Below the pieces are notes generated by a model. That model saw only the letters and a list, made by a program, of their open reading frames with translations. It was not told the DNA's origin and made no database searches. From NCBI GenBank assembly GCA_964020085.1, contig CAXHUQ010000829.1, positions 1 through 64,000 on the forward strand: DNA of 64,000 nt, in the 5' to 3' direction. This DNA comes from Micromussa lordhowensis (taxonomy: Eukaryota; Cnidaria; Anthozoa; Scleractinia; Lobophylliidae). Numbering within the stretch: position 1 is the first letter of the stretch; every line of letters starts with the position of its first letter. This document shows positions 9,901-24,225 of this stretch, one piece after another. A program made the translations under genes and the position numbers.

Positions 9901-12900
9901 TGCGAGATTTCGCGCAGCTCCGAAAGTTTGCATGTGGACCCGGACCGACCCCAGGAGTGCTTTGGTGCCATTAGTTTGCCAAGTTGCGAGACGCGTCAAG
10001 CTCGGCTAACTAGTCAGCCAGCTGGCCACGCCTGGGGATCTGCCGGGCTGATTAGCATAGTGGGAGATTTTGCGCAGCTCCGATACTTCGCATTTGGAAC
10101 CGGACCGACCCCGGGAGTGCTTTGGTGGTATTAGTTTGCAAAGTTGCGACGCGCGCAAAGTTCGGCTAATTAGCAAACGGGCTGGTTAGCATAGTGCGAG
10201 ATTTCGCGCAGCTCCGAAAGTTTGCATGTGGACCCGGACCGACCCCAGGAGTGCTTTGGTGCCATTAGTTTGCCAAGTTGCGAGACGCGTCAAGCTCGGC
10301 TAACTAGTCAGCCAGCTGGCCACGCCTGGGGATCTGCCGGGCTGATTAGCATAGTGGGAGATTTTGCGCAGCTCCGATACTTCGCATTTGGAACCGGACC
10401 GACCCCGGGAGTGCTTTGGTGGTATTAGTTTGCAAAGTTGCGACGCGCGCAAAGTTCGGCTAATTAGCAAACGGGCTGGTTAGCATAGTGCGAGATTTCG
10501 CGCAGCTCCGAAAGTTTGCATGTGGACCCGGACCGACCCCAGGAGTGCTTTGGTGCCATTAGTTTGCCAAGTTGCGAGACGCGTCAAGCTCGGCTAACTA
10601 GTCAGCCAGCTGGCCACGCCTGGGGATCTGCCGGGCTGATTAGCATAGTGGGAGATTTTGCGCAGCTCCGATACTTCGCATTTGGAACCGGACCGACCCC
10701 GGGAGTGCTTTGGTGGTATTAGTTTGCAAAGTTGCGACGCGCGCAAAGTTCGGCTAATTAGCAAACGGGCTGGTTAGCATAGTGCGAGATTTCGCGCAGC
10801 TCCGAAAGTTTGCATGTGGACCCGGACCGACCCCAGGAGTGCTTTGGTGCCATTAGTTTGCCAAGTTGCGAGACGCGTCAAGCTCGGCTAACTAGTCAGC
10901 CAGCTGGCCACGCCTGGGGATCTGCCGGGCTGATTAGCATAGTGGGAGATTTTGCGCAGCTCCGATACTTCGCATTTGGAACCGGACCGACCCCGGGAGT
11001 GCTTTGGTGGTATTAGTTTGCAAAGTTGCGACGCGCGCAAAGTTCGGCTAATTAGCAAACGGGCTGGTTAGCATAGTGCGAGATTTCGCGCAGCTCCGAA
11101 AGTTTGCATGTGGACCCGGACCGACCCCAGGAGTGCTTTGGTGCCATTAGTTTGCCAAGTTGCGAGACGCGTCAAGCTCGGCTAACTAGTCAGCCAGCTG
11201 GCCACGCCTGGGGATCTGCCGGGCTGATTAGCATAGTGGGAGATTTTGCGCAGCTCCGATACTTCGCATTTGGAACCGGACCGACCCCGGGAGTGCTTTG
11301 GTGGTATTAGTTTGCAAAGTTGCGACGCGCGCAAAGTTCGGCTAATTAGCAAACGGGCTGGTTAGCATAGTGCGAGATTTCGCGCAGCTCCGAAAGTTTG
11401 CATGTGGACCCGGACCGACCCCAGGAGTGCTTTGGTGCCATTAGTTTGCCAAGTTGCGAGACGCGTCAAGCTCGGCTAACTAGTCAGCCAGCTGGCCACG
11501 CCTGGGGATCTGCCGGGCTGATTAGCATAGTGGGAGATTTTGCGCAGCTCCGATACTTCGCATTTGGAACCGGACCGACCCCGGGAGTGCTTTGGTGGTA
11601 TTAGTTTGCAAAGTTGCGACGCGCGCAAAGTTCGGCTAATTAGCAAACGGGCTGGTTAGCATAGTGCGAGATTTCGCGCAGCTCCGAAAGTTTGCATGTG
11701 GACCCGGACCGACCCCAGGAGTGCTTTGGTGCCATTAGTTTGCCAAGTTGCGAGACGCGTCAAGCTCGGCTAACTAGTCAGCCAGCTGGCCACGCCTGGG
11801 GATCTGCCGGGCTGATTAGCATAGTGGGAGATTTTGCGCAGCTCCGATACTTCGCATTTGGAACCGGACCGACCCCGGGAGTGCTTTGGTGGTATTAGTT
11901 TGCAAAGTTGCGACGCGCGCAAAGTTCGGCTAATTAGCAAACGGGCTGGTTAGCATAGTGCGAGATTTCGCGCAGCTCCGAAAGTTTGCATGTGGACCCG
12001 GACCGACCCCAGGAGTGCTTTGGTGCCATTAGTTTGCCAAGTTGCGAGACGCGTCAAGCTCGGCTAACTAGTCAGCCAGCTGGCCACGCCTGGGGATCTG
12101 CCGGGCTGATTAGCATAGTGGGAGATTTTGCGCAGCTCCGATACTTCGCATTTGGAACCGGACCGACCCCGGGAGTGCTTTGGTGGTATTAGTTTGCAAA
12201 GTTGCGACGCGCGCAAAGTTCGGCTAATTAGCAAACGGGCTGGTTAGCATAGTGCGAGATTTCGCGCAGCTCCGAAAGTTTGCATGTGGACCCGGACCGA
12301 CCCCAGGAGTGCTTTGGTGCCATTAGTTTGCCAAGTTGCGAGACGCGTCAAGCTCGGCTAACTAGTCAGCCAGCTGGCCACGCCTGGGGATCTGCCGGGC
12401 TGATTAGCATAGTGGGAGATTTTGCGCAGCTCCGATACTTCGCATTTGGAACCGGACCGACCCCGGGAGTGCTTTGGTGGTATTAGTTTGCAAAGTTGCG
12501 ACGCGCGCAAAGTTCGGCTAATTAGCAAACGGGCTGGTTAGCATAGTGCGAGATTTCGCGCAGCTCCGAAAGTTTGCATGTGGACCCGGACCGACCCCAG
12601 GAGTGCTTTGGTGCCATTAGTTTGCCAAGTTGCGAGACGCGTCAAGCTCGGCTAACTAGTCAGCCAGCTGGCCACGCCTGGGGATCTGCCGGGCTGATTA
12701 GCATAGTGGGAGATTTTGCGCAGCTCCGATACTTCGCATTTGGAACCGGACCGACCCCGGGAGTGCTTTGGTGGTATTAGTTTGCAAAGTTGCGACGCGC
12801 GCAAAGTTCGGCTAATTAGCAAACGGGCTGGTTAGCATAGTGCGAGATTTCGCGCAGCTCCGAAAGTTTGCATGTGGACCCGGACCGACCCCAGGAGTGC

Positions 12901-15900
12901 TTTGGTGCCATTAGTTTGCCAAGTTGCGAGACGCGTCAAGCTCGGCTAACTAGTCAGCCAGCTGGCCACGCCTGGGGATCTGCCGGGCTGATTAGCATAG
13001 TGGGAGATTTTGCGCAGCTCCGATACTTCGCATTTGGAACCGGACCGACCCCGGGAGTGCTTTGGTGGTATTAGTTTGCAAAGTTGCGACGCGCGCAAAG
13101 TTCGGCTAATTAGCAAACGGGCTGGTTAGCATAGTGCGAGATTTCGCGCAGCTCCGAAAGTTTGCATGTGGACCCGGACCGACCCCAGGAGTGCTTTGGT
13201 GCCATTAGTTTGCCAAGTTGCGAGACGCGTCAAGCTCGGCTAACTAGTCAGCCAGCTGGCCACGCCTGGGGATCTGCCGGGCTGATTAGCATAGTGGGAG
13301 ATTTTGCGCAGCTCCGATACTTCGCATTTGGAACCGGACCGACCCCGGGAGTGCTTTGGTGGTATTAGTTTGCAAAGTTGCGACGCGCGCAAAGTTCGGC
13401 TAATTAGCAAACGGGCTGGTTAGCATAGTGCGAGATTTCGCGCAGCTCCGAAAGTTTGCATGTGGACCCGGACCGACCCCAGGAGTGCTTTGGTGCCATT
13501 AGTTTGCCAAGTTGCGAGACGCGTCAAGCTCGGCTAACTAGTCAGCCAGCTGGCCACGCCTGGGGATCTGCCGGGCTGATTAGCATAGTGGGAGATTTTG
13601 CGCAGCTCCGATACTTCGCATTTGGAACCGGACCGACCCCGGGAGTGCTTTGGTGGTATTAGTTTGCAAAGTTGCGACGCGCGCAAAGTTCGGCTAATTA
13701 GCAAACGGGCTGGTTAGCATAGTGCGAGATTTCGCGCAGCTCCGAAAGTTTGCATGTGGACCCGGACCGACCCCAGGAGTGCTTTGGTGCCATTAGTTTG
13801 CCAAGTTGCGAGACGCGTCAAGCTCGGCTAACTAGTCAGCCAGCTGGCCACGCCTGGGGATCTGCCGGGCTGATTAGCATAGTGGGAGATTTTGCGCAGC
13901 TCCGATACTTCGCATTTGGAACCGGACCGACCCCGGGAGTGCTTTGGTGGTATTAGTTTGCAAAGTTGCGACGCGCGCAAAGTTCGGCTAATTAGCAAAC
14001 GGGCTGGTTAGCATAGTGCGAGATTTCGCGCAGCTCCGAAAGTTTGCATGTGGACCCGGACCGACCCCAGGAGTGCTTTGGTGCCATTAGTTTGCCAAGT
14101 TGCGAGACGCGTCAAGCTCGGCTAACTAGTCAGCCAGCTGGCCACGCCTGGGGATCTGCCGGGCTGATTAGCATAGTGGGAGATTTTGCGCAGCTCCGAT
14201 ACTTCGCATTTGGAACCGGACCGACCCCGGGAGTGCTTTGGTGGTATTAGTTTGCAAAGTTGCGACGCGCGCAAAGTTCGGCTAATTAGCAAACGGGCTG
14301 GTTAGCATAGTGCGAGATTTCGCGCAGCTCCGAAAGTTTGCATGTGGACCCGGACCGACCCCAGGAGTGCTTTGGTGCCATTAGTTTGCCAAGTTGCGAG
14401 ACGCGTCAAGCTCGGCTAACTAGTCAGCCAGCTGGCCACGCCTGGGGATCTGCCGGGCTGATTAGCATAGTGGGAGATTTTGCGCAGCTCCGATACTTCG
14501 CATTTGGAACCGGACCGACCCCGGGAGTGCTTTGGTGGTATTAGTTTGCAAAGTTGCGACGCGCGCAAAGTTCGGCTAATTAGCAAACGGGCTGGTTAGC
14601 ATAGTGCGAGATTTCGCGCAGCTCCGAAAGTTTGCATGTGGACCCGGACCGACCCCAGGAGTGCTTTGGTGCCATTAGTTTGCCAAGTTGCGAGACGCGT
14701 CAAGCTCGGCTAACTAGTCAGCCAGCTGGCCACGCCTGGGGATCTGCCGGGCTGATTAGCATAGTGGGAGATTTTGCGCAGCTCCGATACTTCGCATTTG
14801 GAACCGGACCGACCCCGGGAGTGCTTTGGTGGTATTAGTTTGCAAAGTTGCGACGCGCGCAAAGTTCGGCTAATTAGCAAACGGGCTGGTTAGCATAGTG
14901 CGAGATTTCGCGCAGCTCCGAAAGTTTGCATGTGGACCCGGACCGACCCCAGGAGTGCTTTGGTGCCATTAGTTTGCCAAGTTGCGAGACGCGTCAAGCT
15001 CGGCTAACTAGTCAGCCAGCTGGCCACGCCTGGGGATCTGCCGGGCTGATTAGCATAGTGGGAGATTTTGCGCAGCTCCGATACTTCGCATTTGGAACCG
15101 GACCGACCCCGGGAGTGCTTTGGTGGTATTAGTTTGCAAAGTTGCGACGCGCGCAAAGTTCGGCTAATTAGCAAACGGGCTGGTTAGCATAGTGCGAGAT
15201 TTCGCGCAGCTCCGAAAGTTTGCATGTGGACCCGGACCGACCCCAGGAGTGCTTTGGTGCCATTAGTTTGCCAAGTTGCGAGACGCGTCAAGCTCGGCTA
15301 ACTAGTCAGCCAGCTGGCCACGCCTGGGGATCTGCCGGGCTGATTAGCATAGTGGGAGATTTTGCGCAGCTCCGATACTTCGCATTTGGAACCGGACCGA
15401 CCCCGGGAGTGCTTTGGTGGTATTAGTTTGCAAAGTTGCGACGCGCGCAAAGTTCGGCTAATTAGCAAACGGGCTGGTTAGCATAGTGCGAGATTTCGCG
15501 CAGCTCCGAAAGTTTGCATGTGGACCCGGACCGACCCCAGGAGTGCTTTGGTGCCATTAGTTTGCCAAGTTGCGAGACGCGTCAAGCTCGGCTAACTAGT
15601 CAGCCAGCTGGCCACGCCTGGGGATCTGCCGGGCTGATTAGCATAGTGGGAGATTTTGCGCAGCTCCGATACTTCGCATTTGGAACCGGACCGACCCCGG
15701 GAGTGCTTTGGTGGTATTAGTTTGCAAAGTTGCGACGCGCGCAAAGTTCGGCTAATTAGCAAACGGGCTGGTTAGCATAGTGCGAGATTTCGCGCAGCTC
15801 CGAAAGTTTGCATGTGGACCCGGACCGACCCCAGGAGTGCTTTGGTGCCATTAGTTTGCCAAGTTGCGAGACGCGTCAAGCTCGGCTAACTAGTCAGCCA

Positions 15901-18900
15901 GCTGGCCACGCCTGGGGATCTGCCGGGCTGATTAGCATAGTGGGAGATTTTGCGCAGCTCCGATACTTCGCATTTGGAACCGGACCGACCCCGGGAGTGC
16001 TTTGGTGGTATTAGTTTGCAAAGTTGCGACGCGCGCAAAGTTCGGCTAATTAGCAAACGGGCTGGTTAGCATAGTGCGAGATTTCGCGCAGCTCCGAAAG
16101 TTTGCATGTGGACCCGGACCGACCCCAGGAGTGCTTTGGTGCCATTAGTTTGCCAAGTTGCGAGACGCGTCAAGCTCGGCTAACTAGTCAGCCAGCTGGC
16201 CACGCCTGGGGATCTGCCGGGCTGATTAGCATAGTGGGAGATTTTGCGCAGCTCCGATACTTCGCATTTGGAACCGGACCGACCCCGGGAGTGCTTTGGT
16301 GGTATTAGTTTGCAAAGTTGCGACGCGCGCAAAGTTCGGCTAATTAGCAAACGGGCTGGTTAGCATAGTGCGAGATTTCGCGCAGCTCCGAAAGTTTGCA
16401 TGTGGACCCGGACCGACCCCAGGAGTGCTTTGGTGCCATTAGTTTGCCAAGTTGCGAGACGCGTCAAGCTCGGCTAACTAGTCAGCCAGCTGGCCACGCC
16501 TGGGGATCTGCCGGGCTGATTAGCATAGTGGGAGATTTTGCGCAGCTCCGATACTTCGCATTTGGAACCGGACCGACCCCGGGAGTGCTTTGGTGGTATT
16601 AGTTTGCAAAGTTGCGACGCGCGCAAAGTTCGGCTAATTAGCAAACGGGCTGGTTAGCATAGTGCGAGATTTCGCGCAGCTCCGAAAGTTTGCATGTGGA
16701 CCCGGACCGACCCCAGGAGTGCTTTGGTGCCATTAGTTTGCCAAGTTGCGAGACGCGTCAAGCTCGGCTAACTAGTCAGCCAGCTGGCCACGCCTGGGGA
16801 TCTGCCGGGCTGATTAGCATAGTGGGAGATTTTGCGCAGCTCCGATACTTCGCATTTGGAACCGGACCGACCCCGGGAGTGCTTTGGTGGTATTAGTTTG
16901 CAAAGTTGCGACGCGCGCAAAGTTCGGCTAATTAGCAAACGGGCTGGTTAGCATAGTGCGAGATTTCGCGCAGCTCCGAAAGTTTGCATGTGGACCCGGA
17001 CCGACCCCAGGAGTGCTTTGGTGCCATTAGTTTGCCAAGTTGCGAGACGCGTCAAGCTCGGCTAACTAGTCAGCCAGCTGGCCACGCCTGGGGATCTGCC
17101 GGGCTGATTAGCATAGTGGGAGATTTTGCGCAGCTCCGATACTTCGCATTTGGAACCGGACCGACCCCGGGAGTGCTTTGGTGGTATTAGTTTGCAAAGT
17201 TGCGACGCGCGCAAAGTTCGGCTAATTAGCAAACGGGCTGGTTAGCATAGTGCGAGATTTCGCGCAGCTCCGAAAGTTTGCATGTGGACCCGGACCGACC
17301 CCAGGAGTGCTTTGGTGCCATTAGTTTGCCAAGTTGCGAGACGCGTCAAGCTCGGCTAACTAGTCAGCCAGCTGGCCACGCCTGGGGATCTGCCGGGCTG
17401 ATTAGCATAGTGGGAGATTTTGCGCAGCTCCGATACTTCGCATTTGGAACCGGACCGACCCCGGGAGTGCTTTGGTGGTATTAGTTTGCAAAGTTGCGAC
17501 GCGCGCAAAGTTCGGCTAATTAGCAAACGGGCTGGTTAGCATAGTGCGAGATTTCGCGCAGCTCCGAAAGTTTGCATGTGGACCCGGACCGACCCCAGGA
17601 GTGCTTTGGTGCCATTAGTTTGCCAAGTTGCGAGACGCGTCAAGCTCGGCTAACTAGTCAGCCAGCTGGCCACGCCTGGGGATCTGCCGGGCTGATTAGC
17701 ATAGTGGGAGATTTTGCGCAGCTCCGATACTTCGCATTTGGAACCGGACCGACCCCGGGAGTGCTTTGGTGGTATTAGTTTGCAAAGTTGCGACGCGCGC
17801 AAAGTTCGGCTAATTAGCAAACGGGCTGGTTAGCATAGTGCGAGATTTCGCGCAGCTCCGAAAGTTTGCATGTGGACCCGGACCGACCCCAGGAGTGCTT
17901 TGGTGCCATTAGTTTGCCAAGTTGCGAGACGCGTCAAGCTCGGCTAACTAGTCAGCCAGCTGGCCACGCCTGGGGATCTGCCGGGCTGATTAGCATAGTG
18001 GGAGATTTTGCGCAGCTCCGATACTTCGCATTTGGAACCGGACCGACCCCGGGAGTGCTTTGGTGGTATTAGTTTGCAAAGTTGCGACGCGCGCAAAGTT
18101 CGGCTAATTAGCAAACGGGCTGGTTAGCATAGTGCGAGATTTTGCGCAGCTCCGAAAGTTTGCATGTGGACCCGGACCGACCCCAGGAGTGCTTTGGTGC
18201 CATTAGTTTGCCAAGTTGCGAGACGCGTCAAGCTCGGCTAACTAGTCGGCCAGCTGGCCACGCCTGGGGATCTGCCGGGCTGATTAGCATAGTGGGAGAT
18301 TTTGCGCAGCTCCGATACTTCGCATTTGGAACCGGACCGACCCCGGGAGTGCTTTGGTGGTATTAGTTTGCAAAGTTGCGACGCGCGCAAAGTTCGGCTA
18401 ATTAGCAAACGGGCTGGTTAGCATAGTGCGAGATTTCGCGCAGCTCCGAAAGTTTGCATGTGGACCCGGACCGACCCCAGGAGTGCTTTGGTGCCATTAG
18501 TTTGCCAAGTTGCGAGACGCGTCAAGCTCGGCTAACTAGTCAGCCAGCTGGCCACGCCTGGGGATCTGCCGGGCTGATTAGCATAGTGGGAGATTTTGCG
18601 CAGCTCCGATACTTCGCATTTGGAACCGGACCGACCCCGGGAGTGCTTTGGTGGTATTAGTTTGCAAAGTTGCGACGCGCGCAAAGTTCGGCTAATTAGC
18701 AAACGGGCTGGTTAGCATAGTGCGAGATTTCGCGCAGCTCCGAAAGTTTGCATGTGGACCCGGACCGACCCCAGGAGTGCTTTGGTGCCATTAGTTTGCC
18801 AAGTTGCGAGACGCGTCAAGCTCGGCTAACTAGTCAGCCAGCTGGCCACGCCTGGGGATCTGCCGGGCTGATTAGCATAGTGGGAGATTTTGCGCAGCTC

Positions 18901-21082
18901 CGATACTTCGCATTTGGAACCGGACCGACCCCGGGAGTGCTTTGGTGGTATTAGTTTGCAAAGTTGCGACGCGCGCAAAGTTCGGCTAATTAGCAAACGG
19001 GCTGGTTAGCATAGTGCGAGATTTCGCGCAGCTCCGAAAGTTTGCATGTGGACCCGGACCGACCCCAGGAGTGCTTTGGTGCCATTAGTTTGCCAAGTTG
19101 CGAGACGCGTCAAGCTCGGCTAACTAGTCAGCCAGCTGGCCACGCCTGGGGATCTGCCGGGCTGATTAGCATAGTGGGAGATTTTGCGCAGCTCCGATAC
19201 TTCGCATTTGGAACCGGACCGACCCCGGGAGTGCTTTGGTGGTATTAGTTTGCAAAGTTGCGACGCGCGCAAAGTTCGGCTAATTAGCAAACGGGCTGGT
19301 TAGCATAGTGCGAGATTTCGCGCAGCTCCGAAAGTTTGCATGTGGACCCGGACCGACCCCAGGAGTGCTTTGGTGCCATTAGTTTGCCAAGTTGCGAGAC
19401 GCGTCAAGCTCGGCTAACTAGTCAGCCAGCTGGCCACGCCTGGGGATCTGCCGGGCTGATTAGCATAGTGGGAGATTTTGCGCAGCTCCGATACTTCGCA
19501 TTTGGAACCGGACCGACCCCGGGAGTGCTTTGGTGGTATTAGTTTGCAAAGTTGCGACGCGCGCAAAGTTCGGCTAATTAGCAAACGGGCTGGTTAGCAT
19601 AGTGCGAGATTTCGCGCAGCTCCGAAAGTTTGCATGTGGACCCGGACCGACCCCAGGAGTGCTTTGGTGCCATTAGTTTGCCAAGTTGCGAGACGCGTCA
19701 AGCTCGGCTAACTAGTCAGCCAGCTGGCCACGCCTGGGGATCTGCCGGGCTGATTAGCATAGTGGGAGATTTTGCGCAGCTCCGATACTTCGCATTTGGA
19801 ACCGGACCGACCCCGGGAGTGCTTTGGTGGTATTAGTTTGCAAAGTTGCGACGCGCGCAAAGTTCGGCTAATTAGCAAACGGGCTGGTTAGCATAGTGCG
19901 AGATTTCGCGCAGCTCCGAAAGTTTGCATGTGGACCCGGACCGACCCCAGGAGTGCTTTGGTGCCATTAGTTTGCCAAGTTGCGAGACGCGTCAAGCTCG
20001 GCTAACTAGTCAGCCAGCTGGCCACGCCTGGGGATCTGCCGGGCTGATTAGCATAGTGGGAGATTTTGCGCAGCTCCGATACTTCGCATTTGGAACCGGA
20101 CCGACCCCGGGAGTGCTTTGGTGGTATTAGTTTGCAAAGTTGCGACGCGCGCAAAGTTCGGCTAATTAGCAAACGGGCTGGTTAGCATAGTGCGAGATTT
20201 CGCGCAGCTCCGAAAGTTTGCATGTGGACCCGGACCGACCCCAGGAGTGCTTTGGTGCCATTAGTTTGCCAAGTTGCGAGACGCGTCAAGCTCGGCTAAC
20301 TAGTCAGCCAGCTGGCCACGCCTGGGGATCTGCCGGGCTGATTAGCATAGTGGGAGATTTTGCGCAGCTCCGATACTTCGCATTTGGAACCGGACCGACC
20401 CCGGGAGTGCTTTGGTGGTATTAGTTTGCAAAGTTGCGACGCGCGCAAAGTTCGGCTAATTAGCAAACGGGCTGGTTAGCATAGTGCGAGATTTCGCGCA
20501 GCTCCGAAAGTTTGCATGTGGACCCGGACCGACCCCAGGAGTGCTTTGGTGCCATTAGTTTGCCAAGTTGCGAGACGCGTCAAGCTCGGCTAACTAGTCA
20601 GCCAGCTGGCCACGCCTGGGGATCTGCCGGGCTGATTAGCATAGTGGGAGATTTTGCGCAGCTCCGATACTTCGCATTTGGAACCGGACCGACCCCGGGA
20701 GTGCTTTGGTGGTATTAGTTTGCAAAGTTGCGACGCGCGCAAAGTTCGGCTAATTAGCAAACGGGCTGGTTAGCATAGTGCGAGATTTCGCGCAGCTCCG
20801 AAAGTTTGCATGTGGACCCGGACCGACCCCAGGAGTGCTTTGGTGCCATTAGTTTGCCAAGTTGCGAGACGCGTCAAGCTCGGCTAACTAGTCAGCCAGC
20901 TGGCCACGCCTGGGGATCTGCCGGGCTGATTAGCATAGTGGGAGATTTTGCGCAGCTCCGATACTTCGCATTTGGAACCGGACCGACCCCGGGAGTGCTT
21001 TGGTGGTATTAGTTTGCAAAGTTGCGACGCGCGCAAAGTTCGGCTAATTAGCAAACGGGCTGGTTAGCATAGTGCGAGATTT

Positions 21083-24000
21083 TGCGCAGCTCCGAAAGTT
21101 TGCATGTGGACCCGGACCGACCCCAGGAGTGCTTTGGTGCCATTAGTTTGCCAAGTTGCGAGACGCGTCAAGCTCGGCTAACTAGTCAGCCAGCTGGCCA
21201 CGCCTGGGGATCTGCCGGGCTGATTAGCATAGTGGGAGATTTTGCGCAGCTCCGATACTTCGCATTTGGAACCGGACCGACCCCGGGAGTGCTTTGGTGG
21301 TATTAGTTTGCAAAGTTGCGACGCGCGCAAAGTTCGGCTAATTAGCAAACGGGCTGGTTAGCATAGTGCGAGATTTCGCGCAGCTCCGAAAGTTTGCATG
21401 TGGACCCGGACCGACCCCAGGAGTGCTTTGGTGCCATTAGTTTGCCAAGTTGCGAGACGCGTCAAGCTCGGCTAACTAGTCAGCCAGCTGGCCACGCCTG
21501 GGGATCTGCCGGGCTGATTAGCATAGTGGGAGATTTTGCGCAGCTCCGATACTTCGCATTTGGAACCGGACCGACCCCGGGAGTGCTTTGGTGGTATTAG
21601 TTTGCAAAGTTGCGACGCGCGCAAAGTTCGGCTAATTAGCAAACGGGCTGGTTAGCATAGTGCGAGATTTCGCGCAGCTCCGAAAGTTTGCATGTGGACC
21701 CGGACCGACCCCAGGAGTGCTTTGGTGCCATTAGTTTGCCAAGTTGCGAGACGCGTCAAGCTCGGCTAACTAGTCAGCCAGCTGGCCACGCCTGGGGATC
21801 TGCCGGGCTGATTAGCATAGTGGGAGATTTTGCGCAGCTCCGATACTTCGCATTTGGAACCGGACCGACCCCGGGAGTGCTTTGGTGGTATTAGTTTGCA
21901 AAGTTGCGACGCGCGCAAAGTTCGGCTAATTAGCAAACGGGCTGGTTAGCATAGTGCGAGATTTCGCGCAGCTCCGAAAGTTTGCATGTGGACCCGGACC
22001 GACCCCAGGAGTGCTTTGGTGCCATTAGTTTGCCAAGTTGCGAGATGCGTCAAGCTCGGCTAACTAGTCAGCCAGCTGGCCACGCCTGGGGATCTGCCGG
22101 GCTGATTAGCATAGTGGGAGATTTTGCGCAGCTCCGATACTTCGCATATGGAACCGGACCGACCCCGGGAGTGCTTTGGTGGTATTAGTTTGCAAAGTTG
22201 CGACGCGCGCAAAGTTCGGCTAATTAGCAAACGGGCTGGTTAGCATAGTGCGAGATTTCGCGCAGCTCCGAAAGTTTGCATGTGGACCCGGACCGACCCC
22301 AGGAGTGCTTTGGTGCCATTAGTTTGCCAAGTTGCGAGACGCGTCAAGCTCGGCTAACTAGTCAGCCAGCTGGCCACGCCGGGGGATCTGCCGGGCTGAT
22401 TAGCATAGTGGGAGATTTTGCGCAGCTCCGATACTTCGCATTTGGAACCGGACCGACCCCGGGAGTGCTTTGGTGGTATTAGTTTGCAAAGTTGCGACGC
22501 GCGCAAAGTTCGGCTAATTAGCAAACGGGCTGGTTAGCATAGTGCGAGATTTCGCGCAGCTCCGAAAGTTTGCATGTGGACCCGGACCGACCCCAGGAGT
22601 GCTTTGGTGCCATTAGTTTGCCAAGTTGCGAGACGCGTCAAGCTCGGCTAACTAGTCAGCCAGGTGGCCACGCCTGGGGATCTGCCGGGCTGATTAGCAT
22701 AGTGGGAGATTTTGCGCAGCTCCGATACTTCGCATTTGGAACCGGACCGACCCCGGGAGTGCTTTGGTGGTATTAGTTTGCAAAGTTGCGACGCGCGCAA
22801 AGTTCGGCTAATTAGCAAACGGGCTGGTTAGCATAGTGCGAGATTTCGCGCAGCTCCGAAAGTTTGCATGTGGACCCGGACCGACCCCAGGAGTGCTTTG
22901 GTGCCATTAGTTTGCCAAGTTGCGAGACGCGTCAAGCTCGGCTAACTAGTCAGCCAGCTGGCCACGCCTGGGGATCTGCCGGGCTGATTAGCATAGTGGG
23001 AGATTTTGCGCAGCTCCGATACTTCGCATTTGGAACCGGACCGACCCCGGGAGTGCTTTGGTGGTATTAGTTTGCAAAGTTGCGACGCGCGCAAAGTTCG
23101 GCTAATTAGCAAACGGGCTGGTTAGCATAGTGCGAGATTTCGCGCAGCTCCGAAAGTTTGCATGTGGACCCGGACCGACCCCAGGAGTGCTTTGGTGCCA
23201 TTAGTTTGCCAAGTTGCGAGACGCGTCAAGCTCGGCTAACTAGTCAGCCAGCTGGCCACGCCTGGGGATCTGCCGGGCTGATTAGCATAGTGGGAGATTT
23301 TGCGCAGCTCCGATACTTCGCATTTGGAACCGGACCGACCCCGGGAGTGCTTTGGTGGTATTAGTTTGCAAAGTTGCGACGCGCGCAAAGTTCGGCTAAT
23401 TAGCAAACGGGCTGGTTAGCATAGTGCGAGATTTCGCGCAGCTCCGAAAGTTTGCATGTGGACCCGGACCGACCCCAGGAGTGCTTTGGTGCCATTAGTT
23501 TGCCAAGTTGCGAGACGCGTCAAGCTCGGCTAACTAGTCAGCCAGCTGGCCACGCCTGGGGATCTGCCGGGCTGATTAGCATAGTGGGAGATTTTGCGCA
23601 GCTCCGATACTTCGCATTTGGAACCGGACCGACCCCGGGAGTGCTTTGGTGGTATTAGTTTGCAAAGTTGCGACGCGCGCAAAGTTCGGCTAATTAGCAA
23701 ACGGGCTGGTTAGCATAGTGCGAGATTTCGCGCAGCTCCGAAAGTTTGCATGTGGACCCGGACCGACCCCAGGAGTGCTTTGGTGCCATTAGTTTGCCAA
23801 GTTGCGAGACACGTCAAGCTCGGCTAACTAGTCAGCCAGCTGGCCACGCCTGGGGATCTGCCGGGCTGATTAGCATAGTGGGAGATTTTGCGCAGCTCCG
23901 ATACTTCGCATTTGGAACCGGACCGACCCCGGGAGTGCTTTGGTGGTATTAGTTTGCAAAGTTGCGACGCGCGCAAAGTTCGGCTAATTAGCAAACGGGC

Positions 24001-24225
24001 TGGTTAGCATAGTGCGAGATTTCGCGCAGCTCCGAAAGTTTGCATGTGGACCCGGACCGACCCCAGGAGTGCTTTGGTGCCATTAGTTTGCCAAGTTGCG
24101 AGACGCGTCAAGCTCGGCTAACTAGTCAGCCAGCTGGCCACGCCTGGGGATCTGCCGGGCTGATTAGCATAGTGGGAGATTTTGCGCAGCTCCGATACTT
24201 CGCATTTGGAACCGGACCGACCCCA
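21083..24225 (+). repeat. 47-48-unit duplication, copy 1 (marker span)
   Basis: Five markers (21083 C to T, 22046 C to T, 22148 T to A, 22381 T to G, 22664 C to G) recur 13,818 bp (47 units) downstream. A sixth, 24225 G to A, recurs 14,112 bp (48 units) downstream. Variants at 23811 and 24342 are private to this copy. The T to A at 22148 creates CATATG, seen in only one other place in the window. Confidence 0.82.

Larger units (their letters stand above)
1..18142 (+). repeat. Left homogeneous zone of the array
   Basis: About 62 units hold only three differences from the consensus: G to T at 2756, one extra T at 6909-6911 and C to T at 7597. The run 7598-18142, over 10.5 kb, shows none that I could find. 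Such identity implies very recent amplification or strong homogenisation, unless the assembler filled it from few reads. No other sequence is embedded here. Confidence 0.85.

Noticed and set aside
18142..18366. Longer 74-codon versions of the frame (also at 21082, 33724 and 34900)
   Set aside because: They result from a C to T change that creates an in-frame TTG upstream. This is a by-product of one satellite variant, not a distinct gene.
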